A DNA stretch of 64,000 nucleotides from Ehretia macrophylla. Taxonomy: Eukaryota > Streptophyta > Magnoliopsida > Boraginales > Ehretiaceae. The notes under the pieces are model-generated. The model had not been told where the DNA came from. It saw only the letters and a list, made by a program, of their open reading frames with translations, and did no database searches. Location: assembly GCA_037974665.1 (NCBI GenBank), contig CM075771.1, positions 39,106,425-39,170,424 on the forward strand, given 5' to 3'. Made by a program: the position numbers and the translations under genes. Below are positions 1 to 10,965 of this stretch, one piece after another. Within the stretch, counting starts at the first letter, position 1. Each line of letters opens with the position of its first letter.

Positions 1-77
1 ACTCCGAAGTTAAGCGTGCTTGGGCGAAAGTAGTACTAATATGGGCGTCCTCATTGGAAGTCTTCATGTTGTGCCCC
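1..77 (+). rRNA. 5S rRNA gene copy, 5' part outside window
   Basis: Gene positions 43-119 are present. Substitutions include G70A, G81A, G82T, T88C, A90T, C93T, C95A, G97T, C105T, G108A, C114T and A115G. The C box and the 3' arm of helix I are badly hit, so this copy is probably a pseudogene. Confidence 0.85.
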
Positions 78-635
78 CTTTTCAATTTTTTTTGCCCTGG
101 TTAGGGTTTCCAAGATACTTTATCCACCAAATCTCTATTACTGAATCCCACGGAACATTAGGCAAGACAACTTCGCTTGGCTTAGAGGCCGAGCCAACAA
201 ACCGTGGGCGTAGGGTTTGTGACCAGGTTTCCGTCGCTCCGGTGCCCATACCTTTTGATCCGTAAGGAGTTATGCGGTGCACAGCATATCGTTGCAAAAC
301 TCTCCGAGAGCTCTGCGACGGGGGCAGCCAGCTTGCCCGCTGTGCCCATTTTTGGAGCCCAAACTCGAATGTTTTCATCAGTTTCCGGACACTTTTCTTC
401 GTTTGCCATATTTTTTCATCCTGGATCGTACGTCGTGAGCTGTTAAAAGGATGACAACTAGACTCGCGGTACATCAGAGGGCCCTAAAATGTGTCGATAT
501 CATGTCTTGCGAGGATGCTGCGTTGTTGAGGCGAATGGGTTGTCGTTAAGCCCATTGGACCTATTGAATGGGCCATCTCTCTAGGCTGGCACTGTGCACC
601 GTTAACACATATAGGAATTGTGCCCTCAACTTGAC

Positions 636-754
636 GGGTGCGATCATACCAGCACTAATGCAATGGATCCCATCAGAATTCGGAAGTTAACCGTGCTTGG
701 GCGAGAGTAGTACTAGGAAGGGTGACCCCATTGTAAGTCTTCATGTTGCACCCC
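636..754 (+). rRNA. 5S rRNA gene copy, degenerate
   Basis: Changes are C28A, C29T, C44T, C47G, G56C, T84A, C95A, G97T, G99T, C105T and G108A. The copy at 6904 shares G56C, C95A, G97T, C105T and G108A, showing common descent through the 6.27-kb block repeat. Confidence 0.88.
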
Positions 755-1285
755 CTTTTCAATTTTTTTTGCCCTTCTTAGGGTTGCCAAGATACTTTAT
801 CCACCAAATCTCAATTACCGAATCCCACGAAACATTGGGCCAGACAACTTCGCTTCACGTAGAGGCCGGGCCCGCAAACCGAGGGCGTAGGGTTTGTGAC
901 CAGGTATCCGTCGCTCCGGTGCCCATAATGTTTGATCCGTAAGGAGTTACGCGGCGCACAGCGTACCGTTGCAAAACTCTCTGAGAGCTCTACGATGGGG
1001 GCAGCCAGCTAGCTGGCTGTGCCCCTTTTCAGAGCCCAAAATTGAACGTTTTCATTAGTTTTAGTCCACTTTCGTTCTTTTGATCTATTTTTTCATCCCG
1101 GATTGTACGTCGTGAGCTGTTAAAAGGACGACAACCTGACTCGTGGGACATCATACGGCCCTACAACGTGTTGATATCATGTCTTGCGAGGATGCTGCGT
1201 TGTTGAAGCGGATGTGTTTTCGTTAAGCCCATTGGGCCTTTTGAATGAGCCATCTCTCTAGGCTAGGACTGTGAACCGTAAACAC

Positions 1286-1312
1286 ATATAGGAATTGTGC
1301 CCTCAACATGAC
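1286..1312 (+). promoter_or_regulatory. Upstream Pol III element of a 5S gene (representative)
   Basis: An ATATA box lies at -27 to -23, a GC dinucleotide at -14/-13 and a C at -1. Plant 5S genes are known to use a TATA-like motif near -28, a GC near -12 and C at -1, so the arrangement fits. The same block precedes nearly all copies, although some have lost the GC (for example before 44703+1 element boundary at 45379 and before 58110, where GTGCCC reads GTACCC). Confidence 0.7.
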
Positions 1313-1431
1313 GGGTGCCATCATACCAGCACTAATGCACCGGATCCCATCAGAACTCCGAAGTTAAGCGTGCTTGGGCGAGAGTAGTACTAGGATGGGT
1401 GACCCCCTGGGAAGTCCTCGTGTTGCACCCA
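1313..1431 (+). rRNA. 5S rRNA gene copy, near-consensus
   Basis: Only G7C departs from the consensus before the final base (position 119 is A). Internal promoter, upstream ATATA box and T-run terminator are intact, which makes this one of the two best candidates for a transcribable gene in the window. Plant 5S sequence is recognisable throughout (GATCATACCAGCAC-type 5' end, AGTTAAGCGTGC A box, GGATGGGTGACC C box). G7 lies in helix I. Confidence 0.95.
1362..1409 (+). promoter_or_regulatory. Internal control region of a 5S gene (representative)
   Basis: By homology with mapped 5S promoters the A box covers about +50 to +64, the intermediate element +67 to +72 and the C box +80 to +97; these bind TFIIIA and lead to TFIIIC/TFIIIB recruitment. 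In this copy all three match the array consensus. Many other copies carry changes here, especially at 56-61, 67-70, 79-91 and 95. Confidence 0.75.
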
Positions 1432-1989
1432 CTTTTCAATTTTTTTTGCCCTGGTTTGGGTTGCCATGATACTTTATCCACCAAATCTCTATTATAGAAT
1501 CCCACGGAACATTGGGCAAGAAAACTTCGCTTCACGTAGAGGCCGGGCCTACAAACCGAGGGCGTAGGGTTTGTGACCAGGTCTCCGTCGCTCCGGTGCC
1601 CATAACTTTTGATCCGTAAGGAGTTATGCGGCGCAAAGCATACCGTAGCCAAGCTCTCTAAGAGCTCTACGACGGGGGCAGCCAACTTGCTCGCTGTGCC
1701 CATTTTTGGAGCCCAAAATCGAATGTGTTCATAAGTTTCAGGACACTTTTCTTCATTTGCTCTGTTTTTCTATCTCGGATCGTACGTCGTGAGTTGTTAA
1801 AAGGACGACAACCTGACTCGCGGTATATCAGCGGGCCCTACAACGTGTCGATATCACATCTTGCGAGGATGCTGCGTTGTTGAAGCAGATGGGTTATCGT
1901 TAAGCCCTTTGGGCCTTTTGAATGGGCCATCTCTCTAGGCTGGCATTGTGAACCGTTAACACATATAAGAATTGTGCCCTCAACATGAT
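1432..1989 (+). other. Representative 5S intergenic spacer
   Basis: This describes the spacer found after every gene. In order it holds a T4 and T8 run; a moderately GC-rich middle with a short inverted repeat CGTAA-GGAG-TTACG and the palindrome AGCTCTC-N-GAGAGCT; a pyrimidine-rich stretch ending in TTTTCTTC; a stem made of GCCCATT and AATGGGC; and a conserved end with a CATATA box and CAACATGAC just before the next gene. No gene, tRNA or primer binding site was seen in it. Spacers elsewhere differ by substitutions and single-base indels. Confidence 0.85.
1433..1447 (+). terminator. Pol III terminator T-runs (representative)
   Basis: A TTTT run starts three bases after the gene's end, followed by CAA and a run of eight T. 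Pol III terminates in runs of four or more T. The double T-run is present after almost every gene; after 58110 the first run is only TTT, so the T8 would have to act. Confidence 0.75.
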
Positions 1990-2108
1990 GGGTGCAATCA
2001 TACCACCACTAATGCACTGAATCCTATCAGAACTCTCAAGTTAAGCGTGCTTGGGCTAGAGTAGTACTAGGATGGATGACCCCTTGGGAAGTCCTAGTGT
2101 TGTACCCC
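1990..2108 (+). rRNA. 5S rRNA gene copy, degenerate
   Basis: Changes are G7A, G17C, C29T, G31A, C36T, C47T, G48C, G68T, G87A, C95T, C107A and C114T. Most of these are shared with the copy at 8258 (block repeat). Confidence 0.88.
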
Positions 2109-2327
2109 CATTTCAATTTTTTTTGCCTGGTTAGGGTTGCCAAGATACTTTATCCACCAAATCTCTATTACCGAATCCTACGGAACATTGGGCAGGACAA
2201 CTTCGCTTCACGTAGAGGCCGGGCCCGCAAACCAAGGGCGTAGGGTTTGTGACCAGGTCTCTATCGCTCCGGTGCCCATAACATTTGATCCGTAAGGAGT
2301 TACGTGGCGCACAGCATACCGTTGCAA

Positions 2328-2342
2328 AGCTCTCTGAGAGCT
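2328..2342 (+). repeat. Spacer palindrome (representative)
   Basis: AGCTCTC-T-GAGAGCT is a perfect 7-bp inverted repeat with a one-base centre. It recurs in most spacers about 340 bp after the gene start; variants such as TTTGAGAGCT or CTAAGAGCT break it in some units. Confidence 0.6.
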
Positions 2343-2665
2343 CTACGACGGGGGCAGCCAGCTTGCTCAATGTGCCCATTTTTGGAGCCGAAGATCGAAT
2401 GTTTTCATCAGTTTCAGGAGACTTTTCTTTTTTTGTTCTGTTTTTCCGTCCCGTATAGTACGTCGTGAGCTGTTAAAAGGACGACAACCTGACTCGTGGT
2501 ACATCAGAGGGCCCTACAACATGTCGATATCACGTCTTGCGAGGATGCTGCGTTGTTGAAGCGGATGGGTTGTCGTTAAGTCCATTGGGCCTTTTAAATA
2601 GGCCATCTCTCTACGCTGGCACTGTGAACCGTTAACACATATAGGAATTGTGCCCTCATCATGAC

Positions 2666-2783
2666 GGGTGCGATCACACCAACAGTAATGCAACGAATCC
2701 CATCAGAACTCCGAAGTTAAGCGTTCTTTGGCGAGAGTAGTACAAGGATGGGTGACCCCTTGGAAGTCCTCGTGTTGCACCCC
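2666..2783 (+). rRNA. 5S rRNA gene copy, degenerate
   Basis: Changes are T12C, G17A, C20G, C28A, G31A, G60T, G64T and T79A, with one base missing near 91-99. The unit downstream carries an internal spacer duplication. Confidence 0.88.
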
Positions 2784-2849
2784 ATTTTCAATTTTTTTTG
2801 CCCTGGTTTGGATTGCCAAGATACTTTATCCTCCAAATCTCTTTTACCG

Positions 2850-3200
2850 AATCCCTAGGAACATTAGGCAAGACAACTTCGCATCACGTAGAGGCCGGGC
2901 CCGCAAACCGAGGGCGTAGGGTTTGTGACCAGGTCTCCGTCGCTTCGGTGCCCATAACATTTGATCCGTAAGGAGTTACGCGGCGCACAGCATACTATTG
3001 CAAAGCTCTCTGAGAGCTCTACGATTGGGGCAGCCAACATTGGGCAAGACAACTTCGCTTCACGTAGAGGCCGGGCCTGCAAACCGAGGGCGTAGGGTTT
3101 GTGACCATGTCTCCGTCGCTCCGGTGCCCATAACTTTTTATCCGTAAGGAGTTACGCAGCGCACAATATACCGTTGCAAAGCTCTCTAAAAGCTCTACGA
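2850..3200 (+). repeat. Internal spacer duplication of about 173 bp
   Basis: The spacer reaches GGGGCAGCCA near 3035, then jumps back to the ACATTGGGCAAGAC region and repeats the part already read from about 2859 to 3030. The unit is therefore about 850 bp instead of 677 bp. A misaligned crossover between two units would produce this. The homologous block at 8935-9300 lacks the duplication, so it arose after the block repeat or in one copy only. Confidence 0.85.
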
Positions 3201-3431
3201 TAGGGGCAGCTAGCTTGCTCGCTGTGCCCATTTTTGGTGCCCAAAATTGAATGTTTTCATCAGTTTCAGGACGCTTTTCTTCGTTTGCCCAGTTTTTCCA
3301 TCCCAGATCGTACGTCGTCAGCAGTTAAAAGGATGACAACCTGACTCTCGGTATATCAGAGGGCCCTACAACGTGTCGATATCACGTCTTACGAGGATGC
3401 TCCGTTGTTGAAGTGGATGGGTTGTCGTGAA

Positions 3432-3455
3432 GCCCATTGGGCCTTTTGAATGGGC
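3432..3455 (+). repeat. Spacer inverted repeat GCCCATT/AATGGGC (representative)
   Basis: Seven-base arms separated by ten bases (GGGCCTTTTG) could form a hairpin. The motif occurs in most spacers about 90 bp upstream of the next gene. A role is not known; it may simply be part of the conserved spacer. Confidence 0.5.
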
Positions 3456-3517
3456 CATCTCTCTAGGCCTGCACTGTGAACCGTTAACACATATAGGAAT
3501 TGTGCCCTCAACATGAC

Positions 3518-3636
3518 GGGTGTGATCATACCAGCACTAATGCAACGGATCCCATCAGAACTCCGAAGTTAAGCGTGCTTGGGCGAGAGTAGTACTAGCA
3601 TGGGTAACCCCCTGGGAAGTCCTCGTGTTGCACCCC
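3518..3636 (+). rRNA. 5S rRNA gene copy
   Basis: Only C6T, C28A, G82C and G89A are seen; the last two fall in the C box. A box and intermediate element are intact. Confidence 0.92.
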
Positions 3637-4195
3637 CTTTTCAATTTTTTTTGCCCTGGTTAGGGTTGCCATGATACTTTATCCACCAAATCTCTATTAC
3701 CGAATCCCATGGAACATTGGGCAAGACAACTTCGCTTCACGTAGAGGCCGGGCCCGCAAACCGAGGGTGTAGGGTTTGTGACCAGGTCTCCGTCGATCTG
3801 GTGCCCATAACTTTTGATCCGTAAGGAGTTACGTGGCATACAACATACCGTTGCAAAACTCTTTGAGAGCTCTACGACGGGGGCAACCAGCATGCTCGCT
3901 GTGACCATTTTTGGTGGCTAAAATCGGACGTTTTCATCAGTTTCAAGACACTTTTCATTCTTTTGCCCAGTTTTTTCATCTCGGATCGTACGCCGTGAGC
4001 TGTTAAAAGGACGACAACCTGACTAGTGGTATATCATAGGAACCTACAACGTGTCGATATCACGTCTTGCGAGGATGCTCCGTTGTTGAAGCGGATGGGT
4101 TGTCGTTAAACCTATTGGGCCTTTTGAATGGGCCATCTCTCTAGGCTGGCACTGTGAACCGTTAACACATATAGGAATTGTGCCCTCAACATGAC

Positions 4196-4313
4196 AAGTG
4201 TGATCATACCAGCACTAATGTAGCAGATCCTATCAGAACTCCGAAGTTAAGCGTGCTTGGCGAGAGTAGTACTAGGATGGGTAACCTCTTGGGAAGTCCT
4301 CGTGTTGCACCCC
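4196..4313 (+). rRNA. 5S rRNA gene copy, degenerate
   Basis: The gene starts AAG instead of GGG. C6T, C26T, C28G, G30A, C36T, G89A, C93T and C95T are present and one G is missing from the 64-66 run between A box and intermediate element. Confidence 0.87.
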
Positions 4314-4872
4314 ATTTTCAATTTTTTTTTGCCCTGGTTAGGGTTGCCAAGATACTTTATCCACCAAATCTCTATTACCGAATCCCACAGAACATTGGGC
4401 AAGACAACTTCGCTTAACGTAGAGGCAGGGCCTGCAAACCTAGGGCGTAGGGTTTGTTACCAGGTCTCCGTCGTTCCGGTACCCATAACTTATGATCCGT
4501 AAAGAGTTATGCGGCGCACAGCATACTGTTGCAAAGCTCTCTCAGAGCTCTACAATGGGGGCAGCCTGCTTGCTCGCTATGCCCATTTTTGTTGCCCAAA
4601 ATAGAACGTTTTCATCAGATTCAGGACATTTTTCTTCTTTTGCCTTGTTTTTCCGTCCCGGATCGTACGTCGTGAGCAGTTAAAAGGATGACAACCTGAC
4701 TTGCGGTACATCAGAGGGCCCTACAACGTGTCGATATCACGTCTTGTGAGGATGCTACGTTGTTGAAACGGATGGGTTGTCGTTAAGCCCATCGGGCCTT
4801 TTGAATCGGCCATATCTCTATGCTTGCACTGTGAACCGTTAACACATATAGGAATTGTGCCCTGAACATGAC

Positions 4873-4991
4873 GGGTGCGATCATACCATCACTAATGCAA
4901 CGGATCCCATCAGAACTCCGAAGTTAAGCGTGCTTGGGCGAGAGTAGTACTAGGATGGGTAACCCCCTGGGTAGTCCTTGTGTTGCACCAC
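4873..4991 (+). rRNA. 5S rRNA gene copy
   Basis: Changes are G17T, C28A, G89A, A100T, C107T and C118A. A box and intermediate element match the consensus. Confidence 0.91.
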
Positions 4992-5549
4992 CTTTTCAAT
5001 TTTTTTTGCCCTGGTTAGGGTTGCCAAGATACTTTATCCCCCAAATCACTATTACCGAATCCCACGGAACATTGGGCAAGACAACTTCGCTACACATAGA
5101 GGTCGGGCCCGCAAACCGAGGGCATAGGGTTTGTGACCAGGTCTCCGTCGCTCCGGTGCCCATAACTTTTGATCCGTAAGGAGTTACACGGCGCACAGCA
5201 TACAGTTGCAAAGCACTTTGAGAGCTCTACGACGGGGGCAGCCAGCTTGTTCGTTATGCCCATTTTTGGCAACCAAAATCGAACGTTTTCATCAGTTTCA
5301 AAACACTTTTCATCTTTTGCCAAGTTTTTTCATCCCGGATCGTTCGTCGTGAGTTGTTAAAAGGACGACAACCTGACTTGTGATACATCAGAGGGCCCTA
5401 CAACGTGTCGATATCACGTCTTGCGAGGATGCTGCGTTGTTGAAGCAGATGGGTTGTCGTTAAGCCCATTGGGCCTTCTGAATGGGCCATCTCTCAAGGC
5501 TTGCACTGTGAACCGTTAACACATATAGGAATTGTGCCCTCAACATGAC

Positions 5550-5668
5550 GGCTGCGATCATACCAGCACTAATGCACCAGATCCCATCAGAACTCCGAAG
5601 TTAATCAAGCTTGGGCGAGAGTAGTACTAGGATGGATGACCCCCTGGGACGTCCTCGTGTTGCACCCC
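5550..5668 (+). rRNA. 5S rRNA gene copy, A box altered
   Basis: G3C, G30A, G56T, G58A, T59A, G87A and A101C. Three substitutions within the A box make TFIIIC recruitment doubtful. Confidence 0.89.
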
Positions 5669-6226
5669 ATTTTCAAATTTTTTTGCCCTGGTTAGGGTTA
5701 CCAAGATACTTTACCCACCAAATCTCTATTACCGAATCCCATGGAACATTGGGCAACACAACTTCGCTTCACGTAGAGGCCGGGACCGCAAACCGAGGGC
5801 ATAGGGTTTGTAAGCAAGTCTCTGTCGCTTCAGTGCCCAAAACTTTTGATCCGTAAAGAGTTACGCGGCGCACAACATACCGTTGCAAAGCTCTATGAGA
5901 GCTCAATGAAGGCGGCAGCAAGCTTGCTCGTTGTGCCCCTTTTTGGAGACCAAAATCAAACGTTTTCATCAGTTTCAGGCTACTTTTGTTCTTTTGCCCT
6001 ATTTTTTCTTCCCGGTTCGTACGTCGTGAGCTATTAAAAGGACGACAACCTGACTTGCGGTATATCAGAGGGCCCTACGACGTGTCGATATCACGTCTTG
6101 TGAGGATGCTGCATTGTTAAAGCGGATGGGTTGTCGTTAAGCCCATCGGGCCTTTTGAATGGGCCGTCTCTCTATACTTGCATTGTGAACCGTTAACACA
6201 TATAGGAATTGTGCCCTGAACATGAC

Positions 6227-6345
6227 GGGTGCGATCATACCAGCACTAATGCAATAGATCCCATCAGAACTCCGAAGTTAAGTGTGCTTGGGCGAGAGTA
6301 GTACTAGGATGGGTGACCCCCGGGAAAGTCCTCGTGTTGCACCCC
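6227..6345 (+). rRNA. 5S rRNA gene copy
   Basis: C28A, C29T, G30A and C57T, and the 95-100 region reads CCGGGAA instead of CCTGGGA (a one-base loss compensated by an extra A). Confidence 0.9.
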
Positions 6346-6903
6346 CTTTTCAATTTTTTTTGCCCTAGTTAGGGTTGCCAAGATACTTTATCCACCAAAT
6401 CTCTATTACTGAATCCCACGGAACATTAGGCAAGACAACTTCGCTTCGCGTAGAGGCCGAGCCCACAAACCGAGGGCGTAGGGTTTGTGACCAGGTTTCC
6501 GTCGCTCCGGTGCCCATACCTTTTGATCCATAAGGAGTTATGCGGCGCACAGCATATCGTTGCAAAGCTCTCCGAGAGCTCTACAACGGGGGCAGCCAGC
6601 TTGCCCGCTGTGCCCATTTTTGGTACCCAAAATCGAATATTTTCATCAGTTTCAGGACACTTTTCTTCGTTTGCCATATTTTTTCATCCCGGATCGTACG
6701 TCGTGAGCTGTTAAAAGGATGACAACTAGACTCGCGGTACATCAGAGGGCCCTACAATGTGTCGATATCACGTCTTGCGAGGATGCTGCGTTGTTGAGGC
6801 GAATGGGTTGTCGTTAAGCCCATTGGGCCTATTGAATGGGCCATCATTCTAGGCTGGCACTGTGCACCGTTAACACATATAGGAATTGTGCCCTCAACTT
6901 GAC

Positions 6904-7022
6904 GGGTGCGATTATACCAGCACTAATGCAACGGATCCCATCATAATTCAAAAGTTAACCGTGCTTGGGCCAGAGTAGAACTAGGATGGGTGACCCCATT
7001 GGAAGTCTTCATGTTGCACCCC
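6904..7022 (+). rRNA. 5S rRNA gene copy, degenerate
   Basis: C10T, C28A, G41T, C44T, C47A, G48A, G56C, G68C, T76A, C95A, G97T, C105T and G108A. It is the partner of the copy at 636. Confidence 0.87.
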
Positions 7023-7580
7023 CTTTTCAAATTTTTTTGCCCTGGTTAGGGTTGCCAAGATAATTTATCCACCAAATCTCAATTACCGAATCCCACGGAA
7101 CATTGGGCATGACAACTTCGCTTCACGTAGAGGCCGGGCCCGCAAACCGAGGGCTTAGTGTTTGTGAACAGGTATCCGTCGCTCCGGTACCCATAACTTT
7201 TGATCCGTAAGGAGTTACGTGGCACACAACATACCGTTGCAAAGCTCTCTGAGAGCTCTACGATGGGGGCAGCCAGCTTGCTGGCTTTGCCCCTTTTCGG
7301 AGCCCAAAATTGAATGTTTTCATTAGTTTTAGGCCACTTTCGTTCTTTTGCTCTATTTTTCCGTCCCGGATTGTACGTCGTGAGCTGTTAAAAGGACGAC
7401 AACCTGACTCGTGGGACATCATAGGGCCCTACAACGTGTTGATATCATGTCTTGCGAGGATGCTGCGTTGTTGAAGTAGATGTGTTGTCGTTAAGCCCAT
7501 TGGGCCTTTTGAATGAGCCATCTCTCTGGGCTGGGACTGTGAACCGTAAACACATATAGGAATTGTGACCCCAACATGAC

Positions 7581-7699
7581 GGGTGCCATCATACCAGCAC
7601 TAATGCACTGGATCCCATCAGAACTCTGAAGTTAAGCGTGCTTGGGCGAGAGTAGTACTAGGATGGGTGACCCCCTGGGTAGTCCACGTGTTGCACCCA
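7581..7699 (+). rRNA. 5S rRNA gene copy
   Basis: G7C (shared with 1313), C29T, C47T, A100T and T106A. The promoter boxes are unchanged. Confidence 0.92.
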
Positions 7700-8257
7700 C
7701 TTTTCAATTTTTTTTGCCCTGGTTTGGGTTGCCATGATACTTTATCCACCAAATCTCTATTACAGAATCCCACGGAACATTGGGCAAGAAAACTTCGCTT
7801 CACGTAGAGGTCGGGCCCGCAAACCGTGGGCGTAGAGTTTGTGACCAGGTCTCCGTCGCTCTGGTGCCCATAACTTTTGATCCGTAAGGAGTTATGCGGC
7901 GCAAAGCATACCGTTGCCAAGCTCTCTAAGAGCTCTACGACGGGGGCAGCCAACTTGCTCGTTGTGCCCCTTTTTGGAGCCCAAAATCGAATGTGTTCAT
8001 AAGTTTCAGGACACTTTTCATCTTTTGCACTGTTTTTCTATCTCAGATCGTACGTCGTGAGCTATTAAAAGGACGACAAGCTGACTCGCGGTACATAAAC
8101 TGGCCCTACAATGTGTCGATATCACGTCTTGCGAGGATGCTGCGTTGTTGAAGCGGATAGGTTATCGTTAAGCCCTTTGGGCCTTTTGAATGGGCCATCT
8201 CTCTAGGCTGGCATTGTGAACCGTTAACACATATAAGAATTGTGCCCTCAACATGAT

Positions 8258-8376
8258 GGGTGCAATCATACCACCACTAATGCACTAGATCCCATCAGAA
8301 CTCTCAAGTTAAGCGTGCTTGGGCTAGAGTAGTACTAGGATGGGTGACCACCTGGGAAGTCCTAGTGTTGTACCCC
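8258..8376 (+). rRNA. 5S rRNA gene copy, degenerate
   Basis: G7A, G17C, C29T, G30A, C47T, G48C, G68T, C93A, C107A and C114T. It is the block-repeat partner of 1990. Confidence 0.88.
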
Positions 8377-8934
8377 CATTTCAATTTTTTTTTGCCTAGT
8401 TAGGGTTGCCAAGATACTTTATCCACCAAATGTCTATCACCGAATCCCACGGAACATTGGGCAAGACAACTTCGCTTCACGTAGAGGCCGGGCCCGCAAA
8501 CCGAGGGCGTAGGGTTTGTGACCAGGTCTCCGTCGCTCTGGTGCCCATAACATTTTATCCGTAAGGAGTTACGCGGCGCACAGCATACCGTTGCTAAGCA
8601 CTCTGAGAGCTCTACGACGGGGGCAGCCAGCTTGCTCAATGTGCCCGTTTTTGGAGCCCAAAATCGAACATTTTCATCAGTTTCAGGAGACTTTTCTTTT
8701 TTTGCTCTGTTTTTCTGTCCCGTATAGTATGTCGTGAGCTGTTAAAAGGACGACAACCAGACTCGTGGTACATCATAGGGCCCTACAACGTATCGATATC
8801 ACGTCTTGCGAGGATGCTACGTTGTTGAAGCGGATGGGTTGTCGTTAAGCCCATTGGGCCTTTTAAATGGGCCATCTCTCAAGGCTGGCACTGTGAACCG
8901 TTAACACATTTAGGAATTGTGCCCTCATCATGAC

Positions 8935-9053
8935 GGGTGCGATCATACCAGCACTAATGCAACGGATCCCATTAGAACTCCGAAGTTAAGCATGCTTGGG
9001 CGAGAGTAGTACTAGCATGGGTAACCCCCTGGGAAGTCCTCGTGTTGCACCAA
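8935..9053 (+). rRNA. 5S rRNA gene copy
   Basis: C28A, C39T, G58A, G82C, G89A, C118A and C119A. It shares the CTCATCATGAC upstream variant with the copy at 2666. Confidence 0.9.
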
Positions 9054-9611
9054 CTTTTCAATTTTTTTTGCCCCGGTTAGGGTTGCCAAGATACTTTATC
9101 CCCCAAATCTCTATTACCGAATCCTTAGGAACATTAGGCAAGACAACTTCGCATCACGTAGAGGCCGGGCCCACAAACCGAGGGCGTAGGGTTTGTGACC
9201 AGGTCACCATCGCTCCGGTGCCCATAACATTTGATCTGCAAGGAGTTACGCGGTGCACAGCATACCGTTGCAAAGCTCTCTGAGAGCTCTATGACGGGGG
9301 CAGCTTGCTTGCTCGTTGTGCCCATTTTTTATGCCCAAAATCGAATGTTTTCATTAGTTTCAGGACACTTTTCTTCGTTTGCACTATTTTTTCATCCCGG
9401 ATCGTACGTCGTGAGTTGTTAAAAGGACGACAACCTAACTCGCGGTACATCAGAGGGCCCTACAATGTGTCGATATCATGTCTTGCGAGGATGTTGCGTT
9501 ACTGAAGCGGATGGGTTGTCGTTAAGCCCTTTGGGCCTTTTGAATGGGCCATCTCTCTAGGCTGGCACTGTGAATAGTTAACATATATAGGAATTATGCC
9601 CTCAACTTGAC

Positions 9612-9729
9612 GGGTGCGATCATACCAGCACTAATGCAACGGATGCCATCAGAACTCCGAAGTTAAGTGTGCTTGAGCGAGAGTAGTACTAGGATGGGTG
9701 ACCCCTGGGAAGTCCTCGTGTTGCACCCC
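9612..9729 (+). rRNA. 5S rRNA gene copy
   Basis: C28A, C34G, C57T and G65A, with one C missing from the 91-95 run in the C box region. Confidence 0.89.
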
Positions 9730-10288
9730 CTTTTCAATTTTTTTTGCCCTGGTTAGGGTTGCCAAGTTACTTTATCCACCAAATCTTTATTACCAAATCC
9801 CACGGAACATTGGGCATGACAACTTCGCTTCACGTATAGGCCAGGCCCGCAAACTGAGGACGTAAGGTTTGTGACCAGGTCTCCGTAGCTCCGGCGCCCA
9901 TAACTTTTGATCCGTTAGGAGTTACGCGGTGCACAGCATACCGTTGCAAAGCTCTCTGAGAGCTGTACGACGAGGGCAACCAGCATGCTCGCTGTGCCCC
10001 TTTTTGGAGCCCAAAATCGAACATTTTCATCAGTTTTAGGCCACTTTTTGTTCTTTTGCTCTATTTTTCCGTCCCGGATAGTACGTCGTGAGCTGTTAAA
10101 AGGATGACAACCTGACTCGCGGGACATCAGAGGGCCCTACAACGTGTCGATGTCATGTCTTACGAGGAAGCTGTGTTCTTAAAGCGGATGGGTTGTCGTT
10201 AAGCCCATTGGGCCTTCTGAATGAGCCATCTCTCTTGGCTGGGACTGTGAACCATTAACACATATAGGAATTGTGCCCTCAACATGAC

Positions 10289-10407
10289 GGGTGCGATCAT
10301 ACCAGCACTAATGCACCGGATCCTATCAGAACTCCGAAGTTAAGCGTGATTGGGCAAGAGTAGTACTAGGATGGGTGACCCACTGGGAAGTCCTCGTGTC
10401 GCACCCC
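10289..10407 (+). rRNA. 5S rRNA gene copy
   Basis: C36T, C61A, G68A, C94A and T112C. C61A is in the A box and G68A in the intermediate element. Confidence 0.9.
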
Positions 10408-10965
10408 CATTTCAATTTCTTTTGCCCTGGTTAGGGTTGCCAAGATACTTTATCAACCAAATCTCTATTACTGAATCCCACGGAACATTGGGCAAGACAA
10501 CTTCACTTCACATAGAGGCCGGGCCCGCAAACCGAGGGCGTAGGGTTTGTGACCAGGTCTCCATCGCTCCGGTGCCCATAACATTTGATCCGTAAGGAGT
10601 TACGCGGCGCACAACATACCATTGCAAAGCTCTCTGAGAGCTCTACGACGGGGGCGGCTAGCTTCCTCAATGTGACCCTTTTTGGAGCCCAAAATCGAAC
10701 GTTTTCATCAGTTTCAGGAGACTTTTCTTTTTTTAACCTGTTTTTCCGTCCCGTATCGTACGTCGTGAGCTGTTAAAAGGACGACAACCTGACTTGTGGT
10801 ACATCAGAGGGCCCTACAACTTGTCAATATCACGTCTTGCGAGGATGCTGCGTTGTTGAAGCGGATGGGCTGTCGTTAAGCCTATTGGGCCGTTTGAATG
10901 CACCAACTCTTGAGGCTGGCACTGTGAACCGTTAACACATATAGGAATTGTGCCCTCATCATGAC

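Noticed and set aside
780-790. TTAGGGTT motifs after many genes, resembling telomere repeat
   Set aside because: One copy per unit within conserved spacer text; no tandem run of the heptamer is present.
697-942. Recurring open frames of about 81 codons (MGESSTRMGDPLGSP-type) in nearly every unit
   Set aside because: They start inside the 5S gene and read through its T-run terminator into the spacer. They recur because the DNA repeats, are broken by indels in many units, and match no protein family I know.
1350-1703. Recurring minus-strand open frames across spacer and gene
   Set aside because: Same repeat effect on the other strand; frames are antisense to the 5S gene and vary in length with random mutations.
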